A stretch of DNA of 64,000 nt from an uncultured Acidimicrobiales bacterium. GTDB lineage: Bacteria; Actinomycetota; Acidimicrobiia; Acidimicrobiales; SZUA-35. The stretch covers positions 1 through 64,000 of the forward strand of contig CALHFG010000014.1 of NCBI GenBank assembly GCA_938029215.1. Reading direction: 5' to 3'. A model generated the notes under the pieces. That model made no database searches, was not told the DNA's origin, and saw only the letters and a list, made by a program, of their open reading frames with translations. The translations under genes and the position numbers were made by a program. Every line of letters begins with the position of its first letter. Position 1 is the first letter of the stretch. Of the stretch, positions 49,977 through 59,110 are shown in pieces.

Positions 49977-52366
49977 GTACGCCAGCGCCTCGTCGGCTTC
50001 CGGTTCAACCGGGTGAACTGATCGATCGGACGGTCCCGGTGAGCTTCCGCCTCGACCGGACGCCCATGACCGGATTCGAGGGTGACTCCATCGTCTCGGC
50101 CGTGAGCGCAAACGGAAAGAGATCGGTATCGAAAGCTGGCGGATTCTTCAGCGACGATGTCTGGGACCCAAGGTGTCTCGTCAGAGTCGATGGTGAGCCC
50201 AATGTGCGAGCGGGCCACCGGCGAGTGGTTGAGGGCATGGTGGTCGATTCCCTGCCACGAGCCCAGCCCGGCGGGCGACTCCCTCAAACCCTGGTTCGGC
50301 TCCAGGACCGAATTGGCAGGGGAGTTGCGGCCGATTCGATCCATCCGGTCAGGGTTGGTCGCCAAACGGTTCACGTTGACGTTCTTATTCGGGGCGGCGG
50401 CCCAGCGGGCCTTGCCGCAGCGGTTGCGGCCGTCCGCGAAGGAGCGCGGGTTCAGGTGGTTGATCATCGCCACTACCTGGGCGGCCACCTCCGTTGGGGT
50501 GACGATTCCGATCGAGCTCTCGCCCAGGAACTCGAAGCCGCCGTTCGAGCCCAACCCGATATAGCGGTTTTGCTTGGAGCGTCGGTCGTCGGTCCCCTCG
50601 AAGACGGATGGGCCTTGGTGAGCCAGCAGCAGGTGGACGGGTTTGACGACTATCTCTGGGCGTATCGCGCCGGGTCCTACGTGGAGTCGGCCGATCTTCG
50701 AATCGCGTCACCGAGGTTCGAAGGTGGCGATGAGGCCGGAGTCATGTCCGCCGAAGCGGTGCGCCGGCTGATCAACCTGTATGCGGTATTGCCGGGGGAT
50801 CGAGCCGTTCTCGTGGGTGGAACGAGCGAGGCCGATGCTGCCCGAGCGGACATGGAACGCGTTGGCATCGATGTGGTTCAGGCGCTCGACCCGCGGGAGG
50901 ATCCGCGGTCGATCGAATCGGTCTCGAAGTCAAGAAAGTCGCTCCAGGTGAAGCTGTCCGATGGATCTTCCGTCGACGCTGATCTTGTTGTTGTGGGCAA
51001 AGAGTGGACCCATTGGGCCGAGCCGGAATCGAACAGCGCCCTCTTGACGGGCCGGGCAGTCGTAGGGGTCCCTCGCCGTGGGGATCGGCAACACGAGTCG
51101 TTGGTAGCACACGGCGTCGCTACCGGGAGGCTGGCCGCACGACGAGCTATCGCTCAACGCCAGCGTGAGAACCGGCTCACGCCCGGTTCGCAAACCTCCG
51201 CGGAACAAGGGGTCACTTGGCCGACCGATACTCGGCCATTCCGCAAAGCCGTCGACCTGGGACCAACCGAGTCGGGGCTCGGCGTTGCGCCAACGTTGGG
51301 AGCACTTGCCGGAGCTGGCAGTCAAGGATCGTGCGGTCGTCCGCGCCATGAGAGCGCCGTTCAACCTTGGCTCGAGAACAACGGGGCGGTTCAGACCGTC
51401 GTCGCGGGCCGGGTGAGGACCGAGCACTTTGGCGATCCGCTCGACGAGGTTCGTAAGGCGCGATCTGGAGTCGGCGTCCACACGGTGGAGTCGAACGCGA
51501 TCCTCTTGCTCAGCGGCCGCAGCGCCGGCGCGCTCCTTGGGTCGTTGGCCAAAGACTGGGCGGATCTCAAGCTCGGCCAGTTGCGAGTTGGCGAAATTCG
51601 TGCCCTCGGCTCGTCGGCCCTTCGGGGGTTTGCCGGGGCGCTGACTAATGAGTCCTTCGTTCTCACGGTGCCGACCGAGTTCGAATCGTTAGCCGTTCAG
51701 GTCGGACGTCGCTGGATCGCCCGCCACGACCCCGCCGGTGATACTTCGATCCACCCGATGACGGCGGGCTACACCGGAATCCGGGTGAGCGGCCCGAACG
51801 CACTGGACCTTGTCAGTCGTCTGAGCGATGGAATTGTCACCGATTTTCCACCTGGGCGTCTGGAGCGACTGTGGTTGGCTGGTGCGGCAGATTGCCTTGT
51901 CATGCGCCCGGCTATCGGGATCGATCCGTTCCTCGAGCTGTATGTGCCAGCAGGTTTCGGAAGGCATGTGTGGGAGATGATGTTTGAGCTTTCGACCGGC
52001 GAGTGCATTACTCCTGTGGGCTCGAGAGCCGATCGAATTCTTCAGTTGGAGACGGGTCAACTGTGGGTGCCGGTTGGTAGCGACTCCCCGTGGAGCGGGT
52101 CGACCGTAGTGGAGCTAGAGACGGAGGATCCTTCCCTCGTACCCCAAGAATCGTGCCGAATTGTCTCGGGTGAGGGAGTTCAAACCCTCGGGAGGGTGTT
52201 GGTGGCCGAGTTCTGCCCGTCCATCAAGAGATCGCTCTGTCTCGCAGAGATTGCACCGCAGCCCGCTGGCGCCGTTGAATCGTTGATGGTGGTCAATCCC
52301 GACGGTGAGCGGATCAGCGTCCGCGCTCGAACGAAACCCCTCCAACCGGTGGTGGCAGATGTTTGA
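49973..52366 (+). CDS. soxA: Sarcosine-oxidase alpha-subunit-like protein
   Basis: 797 aa, GTG start, shorter than typical SoxA (about 950-1000 aa). Residues 20-100 correspond to the N-terminal ferredoxin-like NAD region (FEGDSIVSAVSANGKRSVSK) without its Cys. Residues 135-400 are an NAD/FAD-binding oxidoreductase unit (LIRGGGPAGLAAAVAAVREG, VVDHRHYLGGHLRW). From about 430 comes the GcvT/aminomethyltransferase part (APTLGALAG, ENNGAVQT, TAGYTGIRVSGPNALDL, ITPVGSRA). The last part would pass formaldehyde to tetrahydrofolate. I checked for a frameshift at the junction near 51300 and found the frame intact. Confidence 0.8.
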   Translation: MSTPAPRRLPVQPGELIDRTVPVSFRLDRTPMTGFEGDSIVSAVSANGKRSVSKAGGFFSDDVWDPRCLVRVDGEPNVRAGHRRVVEGMVVDSLPRAQPGGRLPQTLVRLQDRIGRGVAADSIHPVRVGRQTVHVDVLIRGGGPAGLAAAVAAVREGARVQVVDHRHYLGGHLRWGDDSDRALAQELEAAVRAQPDIAVLLGASVVGPLEDGWALVSQQQVDGFDDYLWAYRAGSYVESADLRIASPRFEGGDEAGVMSAEAVRRLINLYAVLPGDRAVLVGGTSEADAARADMERVGIDVVQALDPREDPRSIESVSKSRKSLQVKLSDGSSVDADLVVVGKEWTHWAEPESNSALLTGRAVVGVPRRGDRQHESLVAHGVATGRLAARRAIAQRQRENRLTPGSQTSAEQGVTWPTDTRPFRKAVDLGPTESGLGVAPTLGALAGAGSQGSCGRPRHESAVQPWLENNGAVQTVVAGRVRTEHFGDPLDEVRKARSGVGVHTVESNAILLLSGRSAGALLGSLAKDWADLKLGQLRVGEIRALGSSALRGFAGALTNESFVLTVPTEFESLAVQVGRRWIARHDPAGDTSIHPMTAGYTGIRVSGPNALDLVSRLSDGIVTDFPPGRLERLWLAGAADCLVMRPAIGIDPFLELYVPAGFGRHVWEMMFELSTGECITPVGSRADRILQLETGQLWVPVGSDSPWSGSTVVELETEDPSLVPQESCRIVSGEGVQTLGRVLVAEFCPSIKRSLCLAEIAPQPAGAVESLMVVNPDGERISVRARTKPLQPVVADV

Positions 52367-52922
52367 GGTCGCGCAGCCAGCTTCACCTTTTGGCGCTATG
52401 CCAGAGGGACCGGATTCGGTCGAAATCGAGGATGCGTCATCACTCACCATGGTGCTGTTGCGCGGCGCGAAGACGTCCAACGTGGCGGTTCAGCTCTCCG
52501 GGGTCGGCCTTGGCCAGACCGTCATGCGCGGTCCTGTTCTGATCGCACGTGCCACGTTGTCCGAATGGCTCTATTTCGGCACAGCCGATGACGTCGCCCA
52601 TGCGATTGCCGAGCTCGATCTCGCCGGGCCCACTTCGATCGTGGATCTCTCCCACGCCCGAGCTCGGTTGCGGCTGACAGGGCCGGGAGCCGCGTCATGG
52701 CTTCAGCAGCGGTCGGCAATCGATTTCGACAACGACTCGTTTCCGAACCAGCGGGTCACCGTGGTCCAGATCGCCACTGTGCGATGCGAGGTCATACGAG
52801 CGGACCAGGGCTCTCAGCGATCGTTCATCGTTGCTTTCGACCGCACCTTGGCGCGATGGATGATTGACTTAGCCGGCAGCGCGAGCCCGGGTGAGCCAGC
52901 GATCCACGTCGGTGCGATGTGA
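52359..52922 (+). CDS. soxG: Sarcosine-oxidase gamma-subunit-like protein
   Basis: 187 aa, ATG overlapping the end of the soxA-like gene by 8 bp. GcvT-N-type fold with IVDLSHARARLRLTGPGAAS, LQQRSAIDFDNDSFPNQRVT and a C-terminal AFDRTLARWMIDLAGSA. SoxG stabilises the heterotetramer. Its last 54 bp overlap the converging betaine-type binding protein gene. No soxD lies in the operon. Confidence 0.78.
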   Translation: MFEVAQPASPFGAMPEGPDSVEIEDASSLTMVLLRGAKTSNVAVQLSGVGLGQTVMRGPVLIARATLSEWLYFGTADDVAHAIAELDLAGPTSIVDLSHARARLRLTGPGAASWLQQRSAIDFDNDSFPNQRVTVVQIATVRCEVIRADQGSQRSFIVAFDRTLARWMIDLAGSASPGEPAIHVGAM

Positions 52923-54032
52923 TTCGATCCACTCGGTCGCATGCCGGGCAACATCGGCCGGAGTGTCCTCGCCAGCCAACATCTTGACGTTCTGGAACGA
53001 CACGTCGAGCACGCCGATCTTCACCTGCTTCAAGAGTTCGGCAGCTGCAGGCTCTGCGGCCAAGAAGTCTGAATTCGCGGTGACCACGATGTCTGACGGG
53101 CTGAAGCCCATGGTGCAGGGGGACAAACCGCATTGGTCGGCGGGGAGATCGGCGGCGACGTTCTGTCCCGGCCCCGGGTTCTCAACGCCCAGCCACATGG
53201 CATTCTCACCCGGTGTGAGTTGGGTGATAAACGGTCCGGGAGTCCACACGTACGCCAGGACCGGCTCTCCCTCTTCGGCCCGTGCCACTTGAGCTGCAAA
53301 AAGATCGCCGTGCACACCCTTCATCTGCTCAAGGACATCGGACCAACCGTTGCTCTCGATAAGGGTGTCGATCACGCCTTCGCAGCCCCAGCCCACGTCG
53401 CAGCCGGCGATTTCTGCCAGTCCGTTGCCATCGCTATCGAACTCGGCGCGGATCTCTGGATCGTTGGCGATGTCGTCGAGGGTGGAGATGCCAAGCCGGT
53501 CGGCCGTTGCGGTATCAACCAGGAACCCTTGTAGTCCGCCGAGCACCATCTGTTGGCCAACGAACTCGACCTTGTCGCCGATGAGGCCACCGCCGGGGGC
53601 GGTCTGTTCGAAGAACGCCCCCTGCACGATTGGCCAGGTGTTGGCCCAGAAGTCGTACTCGCCGTCGGCGAGCGCAGGGTAGAACTCTTCGGGCGCGAGT
53701 GCGGTGCCGCGGTCTACTTCGTGGCCCAGTTCCTCGAGTAGCTGGGCATAGATTTCCGCTTGCATGGCGCCGCTGGACCAATTGGCCCTGGCCATGCTGA
53801 TCGAGCTGCGCGGGCCGGGCTCGGCGGTTGTGGCGTCGTCGCCGTCTGACTCGGTGTCGTCGAAGGCCAACCCGTCGTCGTCGGCGGTCTCGGAGGTGCC
53901 GCCTACGATCAGTTCTCCGTCGCCCAACAACTCGCCGTTGGGGCCAGCCCCGATGGTCGTGCCTGCGCAGGCAGAAGCGATCAGCGCCGCTAGGGCGAGG
54001 AAGCCGCTGATTCGTAGGTGCCGAGAATGCAT
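52869..54032 (-). CDS. Glycine betaine/proline-type ABC substrate-binding protein
   Basis: 387 aa. Signal peptide with Cys near residue 22 (LAALIASACAG), then about 55 acidic residues, then the ProX/OpuAC domain: MARANWSSGAMQAEIYAQLL and LADGEYDFWANTWPIVQGAF; further Trp in GENAMWLGVENPG. It binds quaternary ammonium compounds. The cognate permease and ATPase are not in the window. Next to a sarcosine-oxidase-like operon, a role in feeding betaine breakdown is plausible. The 3' ends overlap by 54 bp. Confidence 0.85.
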   Translation of the reverse strand: MHSRHLRISGFLALAALIASACAGTTIGAGPNGELLGDGELIVGGTSETADDDGLAFDDTESDGDDATTAEPGPRSSISMARANWSSGAMQAEIYAQLLEELGHEVDRGTALAPEEFYPALADGEYDFWANTWPIVQGAFFEQTAPGGGLIGDKVEFVGQQMVLGGLQGFLVDTATADRLGISTLDDIANDPEIRAEFDSDGNGLAEIAGCDVGWGCEGVIDTLIESNGWSDVLEQMKGVHGDLFAAQVARAEEGEPVLAYVWTPGPFITQLTPGENAMWLGVENPGPGQNVAADLPADQCGLSPCTMGFSPSDIVVTANSDFLAAEPAAAELLKQVKIGVLDVSFQNVKMLAGEDTPADVARHATEWIESHRTDVDRWLTRARAAG

Positions 54033-54134
54033 TGTTCGCCTAGATCCTTGAGAAGAGAGGTCCGCCCACTTCTGACGCTAGTTCACCGAGAGCGGCCGTT
54101 GGTGGTTGCTAGGTGACTGGATCTGTGGTGGTTG

Positions 54135-55436
54135 CTAGTCGAGATCGATTCCAGCCGCGCCGGCGAATGCTCGTGCTACCCGGCTTGGCTCGAACGTGTC
54201 GGCGGCGAAGGCGCGGCCTCGGTTCCCCATGCTGCGTCGGCGTTCCGGATCGTCGAGGAGCTCGCGGATGACGGCGGCTGCGGCGTGGATATCGGCGGCG
54301 GCGACGCCAGCACCAACGTTCTCCACCAACTCGGCCGATGGATTCTCCGCCTTCATGAGCGCGACCACTGGGCGGGCGGCGCACAGATAGGACAAGATCT
54401 TCGATGGCACAAGCGCTTCACTAGCACGGTCGTCCAGCGTTCCAAGGAGGATGTCTGCCGAGGCCAGAACGTCGGCGAGCTGACCGAGAGGCTGGAGATC
54501 GATGAAGTGGATGTTTGGGTGGGAGATGAGTTCGGGTCGGTTCTTGAGCGAATCGACGCCGGGGCCTCCTGCCACGATCACCACATCGGTGTCGCCGTTT
54601 GCCGTGACCATCAGCGCAAGTGCGGCAACCTCTTCCGGTCGATGTTCAAGCCCCATGCGACCGCTGTAGAGAACTCGCTGACGCTCCGGATGAAGACCCT
54701 GGTCGGTGGACCACTGGTTCACGCGATGCCGATTGGGGAGGTATCGGAGCGGCGCCCAGTTGGGCAGCACCGTTACGTCGGTTTCGCCATTCTTGCGGTT
54801 CTTGGCAGCGAACTGAGCGAAGCCGTCGGAGATAGCGATGACGCGGTCGGCCGCGCCTGCGATGCGCCGTTCGAGCGTGGTGACCACTTTGCTCGGCATG
54901 CTGCGCGTGCCGGGAATTGCCGCCAGGTCGGACTGCAACTGTTGAAGCCACAGCACAACGTTCTGTCGACGGGCCTTTGCCGCGCCCTGGATTACGACCG
55001 CGGCGGCCACGGGGACTTGGCAAAGAATCACGGTGGCCGAGGCGGGCATGTTTCGAATCAGCTTCGCCACCGCCCACCCAAACTGTTGCTCGTCGCGGAA
55101 CTGACGTCGAAGCTGAGACTGATCTACTGGCCGACCGAGATCGATGTCGTGGACCGTTACGCCGTCGTTGGTTGCGTCTGAGAAGTCACCGTGGGGATTT
55201 GACTCGTTGGACGAGCTGAACACGTAGTGAACATCGGCTCCCGACCGCTGGAGGGAGATCGCAAGGTCGGCGGTGAATGGATGTCCGCCGAAATCGATCA
55301 GGACAACGGGCACGCTGGAGTCTGCAGACGACACCCCCTCACCGTAGTCCTCTCCAAACCAAGACCAGAACGCTTGCAGTCGCGGCCATTTCGTCAGTTG
55401 TTTCGCCAGGTATTTCACCGTCGACAGCAGAAACAC
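54135..55436 (-). CDS. Family 4-type glycosyltransferase
   Basis: 433 aa, GTG start. GT-B fold with N-terminal VVLIDFGGHPFTADLAISLQ and the C-terminal GT4 nucleotide-sugar motif LYSGRMGLEHRPEEVAALAL, then IHFIDLQPLGQLADVLASAD and EALVPSKILSYLCAARPVVA, where the Glu of ExxxxxxxE is visible. A hydrophobic stretch is absent so it is probably cytosolic and peripheral. It may add a sugar to envelope polymers; the divergent gene encodes a secreted surface protein. Confidence 0.9.
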   Translation of the reverse strand: MFLLSTVKYLAKQLTKWPRLQAFWSWFGEDYGEGVSSADSSVPVVLIDFGGHPFTADLAISLQRSGADVHYVFSSSNESNPHGDFSDATNDGVTVHDIDLGRPVDQSQLRRQFRDEQQFGWAVAKLIRNMPASATVILCQVPVAAAVVIQGAAKARRQNVVLWLQQLQSDLAAIPGTRSMPSKVVTTLERRIAGAADRVIAISDGFAQFAAKNRKNGETDVTVLPNWAPLRYLPNRHRVNQWSTDQGLHPERQRVLYSGRMGLEHRPEEVAALALMVTANGDTDVVIVAGGPGVDSLKNRPELISHPNIHFIDLQPLGQLADVLASADILLGTLDDRASEALVPSKILSYLCAARPVVALMKAENPSAELVENVGAGVAAADIHAAAAVIRELLDDPERRRSMGNRGRAFAADTFEPSRVARAFAGAAGIDLD

Positions 55437-55535
55437 CTTTACCCATGCGCACTGATTCTCTAGGGTCTCTCTCAGACGGGCCCAATACGGTTACTCTGGG
55501 CCTTCGGCGAGTACCAAATTTCATTGGGCGTGACT

Positions 55536-57950
55536 ATGAACAAGCGTGTTTCAACCATCTTCTTTTCCTTTTTGCTCGTTTTGGGCATTCTTGCGGTGCC
55601 CTCACCGGCCGCTGCGGAACTTGGAGACAACAACAACCTCCCGTGGGGAGTGGACGGAACCAACCTTCCCGATAACTCCGCTCGGATCCGAACCGAGGTG
55701 TGGGCCATCGAGCAGATCGCCGATCGGATCTTCCTGGGTGGCCGGTTTCAGGAGGTCACCGATGGTCAGGTCTCGATCGGCCAACCGTTTCTCGCCGCAT
55801 TTGACGCTGGAACCGGACAATACATCAGTTCGTTCACACCACAACTCGATGACGTTGTCCATGCGCTCGCTGCCTCGCCCGATGGATCTCGACTCTTCGT
55901 CGGCGGAAACTTCACCTCCGTCAACGGCCAGGCCATCGATGCCATCGTTGCGCTCGACCCCATCACCGGCGCCATCGACTCGTCATGGACCGGTGACTTA
56001 AACGGTGCTCCATCGGTTCGCAGCATGACCGTGCTTGGCGACTGGCTGTATGTGTCGGGCAGTTTTGGAGCGGTCGTCTCTAGTACGGGGAACAACGCGG
56101 CGAAGGGAGCCATTCGGTTCGATGTGACGACCGGGGGACACGACGCCGACTGGCGGCCGATCCTTACCGGCGGCGCCGTCTGGGGAATCGCTCCGAGCCC
56201 CGACCTTGACCGGGTCTACATGGCCGGCTACTTCGAGGAAGTCAACGGACAGCCCGTCGTCGGTGGCTTTGCAGCCGTCTCGTCTATCGACGGGTCCCTG
56301 GTGCAGGGCGTCCAAGACATCAACATCAACACCACCAGTTCGAGCCGCCAGTACCTCTACGACGTCGTTGTCGTGAACGGATACGTGTGGATCGCTGGCT
56401 CTGAACACTTCGTGCAGGTGCTCAACGAAAGCGACCTTTCACTTCATCGATTCCACCTTGCCGATCCCCGCGGTGACTATCAGGATCTCGAAGTTGTCGG
56501 CGACCGGGTGTATGCCGGTTGCCATTGTCGAAACAGCGCCACGATGCAGAGCGCTGAGGGCGTCATCTGGTTCCGAAATCCTCCCCCCGGTGAGCAGAGC
56601 GCTCCGCTGATCGCAGAGGGACCGACCTCGTGGGTGGCTGCGTTCGATGCCATCACCGGTGAATGGATTCCCACTTTTGTGCCCGATATTGAGGCGGCAA
56701 GAGCTGGCGTGTGGGCGATTCATGGAGACTCCAACGGCTGTGTATGGTTCGGCGGCGACCTCACGTTTGCCGGAACCGACTCGGTCGACAGCGTTATACG
56801 TCTTTGTGAGGACGGTTCCCTCGATACCGAGGTTCCATCGATCCCGGGTCCGGTGCAGGTCGGTGCGATCGGCGCAGACTCGGTAGATCTCAGTTGGGCT
56901 GCTTCCACCGACAACGTCGGTGTAACCGGGTACCAAATCTTCGATTCGTCAACGAATTTCATCGTGGGATCGACATCGACTAACTCGGTCACGCTCACCG
57001 GGCTCGCACCGGGGGATTACAGCGTGTACGTGAAGTCCTTCGACGCCGCAGGTAATCAATCCTCTCGAACGAGCTTCCGTTCCTTCACCGTTACCGGCGT
57101 GGCCATCGATGATCAACGGCCCTCGGTTCCGGGAGCCATTCAGGTGGTTTCGGTGGGCGCCGACAGCGTCGAGCTTGCCTGGAACGAATCCACTGACAAC
57201 GTCGGTGTCGCCGGCTACCGGCTGTATGAGGCAGGAACGAACAACCTGGTGGTCGAGGTCCCCACCAACTCCGCCACGCTGACCGGCCTGGCCGCGGGGT
57301 CCTACAGCCTGTATGTCAGAGCATTCGACGCGGTTGGCAACGTTTCCTATCGCACCGGATTCAGGAACTTCACCGTCACCGGAGCCGTGCCCGACACCGA
57401 GCGACCTCGAGTCACCAGTGGGCTCATGGTCGACGCCGTCGGCGTCGATTCGATCACGATGTCCTGGACGCCGGCGACCGACAACGTCGGCGTAACCGGG
57501 TATCGCATCTACGATGCCGACACCAATGCCCAACTGATTCAAGTGACCGACACAACCGTGACCTTCGACTCGCTGGCCGCAGGAACCTATCGCTTCTACG
57601 CCCGAGCCGAAGATGCCGCAGGCAACCTTTCATACCGGACCGGAATCCGGACCGTGGTCGTGGTCGGTTCAACCGACACCCAACGACCGAGCGTGCCTGG
57701 CGCCATCGTGGTCGACAGCGTTGTTGGTGAGACGGTGGCCCTTTCGTGGGGGCCAGCCACCGACAATGTTGGCGTTGTGGGCTACCGAGTGTTCAACTTC
57801 GATGGTCGCGCGATCCTCAGCGAAACCAGTGCGCCAAGCGCGGCCTTCGATCTTCCAGCCGGGACCTACCAAGTCTTTGTTAAGGCATTCGATGCGGCCG
57901 GCAACGAGTCCTACCGGACGGGGTTGCGCACGGTTGTGACACCTGGCTGA
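55536..57950 (+). CDS. Secreted delta-60 repeat / four-FN3 surface protein
   Basis: 804 aa. Signal peptide ISTIFFSFLLVLGILA-like, cut after PAAA (residues 1-27). Residues 30-420 are a beta-propeller of delta-60 type with FVGGNFTSVNGQAIDAIVAL, VYMAGYFEEVNGQPVVGG and CVWFGGDLTFAGTDSVD. Residues 430-804 are four fibronectin type III modules, each with S/ATDNVGVxGY; units are about 95 residues. No membrane anchor or LPXTG is seen. It resembles extracellular adhesins or sugar-binding proteins; no catalytic residues are recognised. The start is the ATG at 55536; a TTG at 55524 is an alternative. Confidence 0.88.
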   Translation: MNKRVSTIFFSFLLVLGILAVPSPAAAELGDNNNLPWGVDGTNLPDNSARIRTEVWAIEQIADRIFLGGRFQEVTDGQVSIGQPFLAAFDAGTGQYISSFTPQLDDVVHALAASPDGSRLFVGGNFTSVNGQAIDAIVALDPITGAIDSSWTGDLNGAPSVRSMTVLGDWLYVSGSFGAVVSSTGNNAAKGAIRFDVTTGGHDADWRPILTGGAVWGIAPSPDLDRVYMAGYFEEVNGQPVVGGFAAVSSIDGSLVQGVQDININTTSSSRQYLYDVVVVNGYVWIAGSEHFVQVLNESDLSLHRFHLADPRGDYQDLEVVGDRVYAGCHCRNSATMQSAEGVIWFRNPPPGEQSAPLIAEGPTSWVAAFDAITGEWIPTFVPDIEAARAGVWAIHGDSNGCVWFGGDLTFAGTDSVDSVIRLCEDGSLDTEVPSIPGPVQVGAIGADSVDLSWAASTDNVGVTGYQIFDSSTNFIVGSTSTNSVTLTGLAPGDYSVYVKSFDAAGNQSSRTSFRSFTVTGVAIDDQRPSVPGAIQVVSVGADSVELAWNESTDNVGVAGYRLYEAGTNNLVVEVPTNSATLTGLAAGSYSLYVRAFDAVGNVSYRTGFRNFTVTGAVPDTERPRVTSGLMVDAVGVDSITMSWTPATDNVGVTGYRIYDADTNAQLIQVTDTTVTFDSLAAGTYRFYARAEDAAGNLSYRTGIRTVVVVGSTDTQRPSVPGAIVVDSVVGETVALSWGPATDNVGVVGYRVFNFDGRAILSETSAPSAAFDLPAGTYQVFVKAFDAAGNESYRTGLRTVVTPG
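56829..57947 (+). repeat. Four tandem FN3-coding repeats, unit 267-285 bp
   Basis: Units at 56829-57113, 57114-57398, 57399-57680 and 57681-57947. Each encodes one FN3 module; the stretch encoding TDNVGV and GY is the best conserved. Lengths of 285, 285 and 282 bp suggest duplication of one unit within the gene. Confidence 0.75.
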
Positions 57951-57985
57951 CCAGCCAAATCTCCGATCGGACCCCATTCGTGGGG

Positions 57986-57991
57986 TACGGT
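57986..57991 (+). promoter_or_regulatory. -10 box TACGGT, leaderless-type start of PAP2-like gene
   Basis: TACGGT, then ATTCCGA, then the ATG at 57999. No Shine-Dalgarno. Confidence 0.5.
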
Positions 57992-57998
57992 ATTCCGA

Positions 57999-58694
57999 AT
58001 GCACCCGACGACGTCAACGGGCTGGCCCGCGGTCGCCAAAGGGGTCCGGTCCATCGTCTTGCTGGCCGTGGCGACGGTCCTGGTCTCGGTTGCCGTCGGC
58101 AAGGTCTTTGCGTGGTCTCCGGTACAGAACTGGCACGACGCAACGTTCGATTCCATTGTTGACTCGCTGCAAAGCATCCCCCTTCTTCTCGGTGCCAGCG
58201 GGTTCCTGACAGACGCCGGTCATACCACGGTGAACTTCCTGATGTTGCTGGCGCTCGCCGTGGTGGCGCTCGTTGTCAAGAAAACCGCTGCGCTTCCGTG
58301 GCTGCTGACCCTGGCAGCCGTGGCGTTCGTTCTACGCCCATTTCAGTCACTCATCACGGTGATGGTCGATGGGACGACCCCCCAATCGTCCTTGATCGAG
58401 GGCACTGCGGGACCGTATTTCTCCGGTGGCGTTTTTCGGGTCACGGTGATCTTCGGCGTGGGTGCGGCCCTCCTTGGTCTGTCAAAGGGGTCGATTCTTC
58501 TGGTCGCCTTGGTCGCCGGCTCGCTGGAAGGTCTCACCAGGATGGTGCTTGGGCGGCACTGGCCCCTCGACATTGTTGCGTCGGTTCCCATCGGGTTGGC
58601 GGCCCTCGGGCTGGCGCTTTTGTGCGAACAAACGATACGTGAGGCTGTGGCTTTGGCTCGTCCTAGTCGATCCTTTTCGGAAAACCCAATTTGA
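57999..58694 (+). CDS. PAP2-like multi-pass membrane protein
   Basis: 231 aa with about six membrane helices. The third PAP2 motif is intact in spacing (TRMVLGRHWPLDIVAS: Arg-x5-His-x3-Asp), and RPFQS fits the first. The middle motif PSGH is not present; the position reads GPYFSGGVFR. Loss of the PSGH His questions phosphatase activity. It may bind lipid phosphates. It follows the FN3 gene by 48 bp with its own -10 box. Confidence 0.7.
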   Translation: MHPTTSTGWPAVAKGVRSIVLLAVATVLVSVAVGKVFAWSPVQNWHDATFDSIVDSLQSIPLLLGASGFLTDAGHTTVNFLMLLALAVVALVVKKTAALPWLLTLAAVAFVLRPFQSLITVMVDGTTPQSSLIEGTAGPYFSGGVFRVTVIFGVGAALLGLSKGSILLVALVAGSLEGLTRMVLGRHWPLDIVASVPIGLAALGLALLCEQTIREAVALARPSRSFSENPI

Positions 58695-58737
58695 GTGGCT
58701 TGCCAAAGGTCACAGACTGAACAATTGCAGTAGCGCC

Positions 58738-58743
58738 TAGTCT
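58738..58743 (+). promoter_or_regulatory. -10 box TAGTCT, leaderless-type start of padR-like gene
   Basis: TAGTCT, then CTGATGC, then the ATG at 58751. Confidence 0.5.
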
Positions 58744-58750
58744 CTGATGC

Positions 58751-59098
58751 ATGGTCGCCTCTGCAAATAGCTATCCCCTTTCGCCGAAAGAAGAGATCGT
58801 TCTCGGAGCGGTCGCCGTTTCATCCAAGGGCCGCAAAAAGGTGCACGGATATCCGCTGGCCCAAGAGATCGCGGCGCTGCGACCCCGTCACTTTTCGATG
58901 AACTACGCCACCCTGTATCGGGTGCTAAACCGCCTGGAAGAGCGCGGGCTTCTGGTATCAGAACTTGCCAAGCCCGGAACGTTCCCCGGTCGAAGCCGGC
59001 GTTCCTACGGGGTGTCGCCTGAAGGTCGCAAGCTCTTGAAGAAGAGCGAAGTTGCCGTAAAGCGCGACGAGGACGAAGAGCTCTACATCGAGTTCTAA
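58751..59098 (+). CDS. PadR-family transcriptional regulator
   Basis: 115 aa. Winged HTH with HGYPLAQEIAALRPRHFSMN, the PadR marker TLYRVLNRLEERGLL, and a wing RRSYGVSPEGRKLLKKSEVA. It is short, without the C-terminal dimer helices of longer PadR (family group 1), as in subgroup 2. The target is unknown; the convergent neighbour is the TetR-like duplicate. Confidence 0.88.
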   Translation: MVASANSYPLSPKEEIVLGAVAVSSKGRKKVHGYPLAQEIAALRPRHFSMNYATLYRVLNRLEERGLLVSELAKPGTFPGRSRRSYGVSPEGRKLLKKSEVAVKRDEDEELYIEF

Positions 59099-59110
59099 CC
59101 TGCCGGCCGC

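Noticed and set aside
51290-51420. Possible frameshift inside the soxA-like gene
   Set aside because: The sequence around the oxidoreductase-GcvT junction looked odd, but RPRHESAVQPWLENNGAVQT aligns with the usual HxWHxxNGA segment in the same frame, so the gene is intact.
56829-57947. Regular repeats that might be a CRISPR or satellite
   Set aside because: Units of about 285 bp are in frame and encode FN3 modules; there is no short-repeat/spacer structure.
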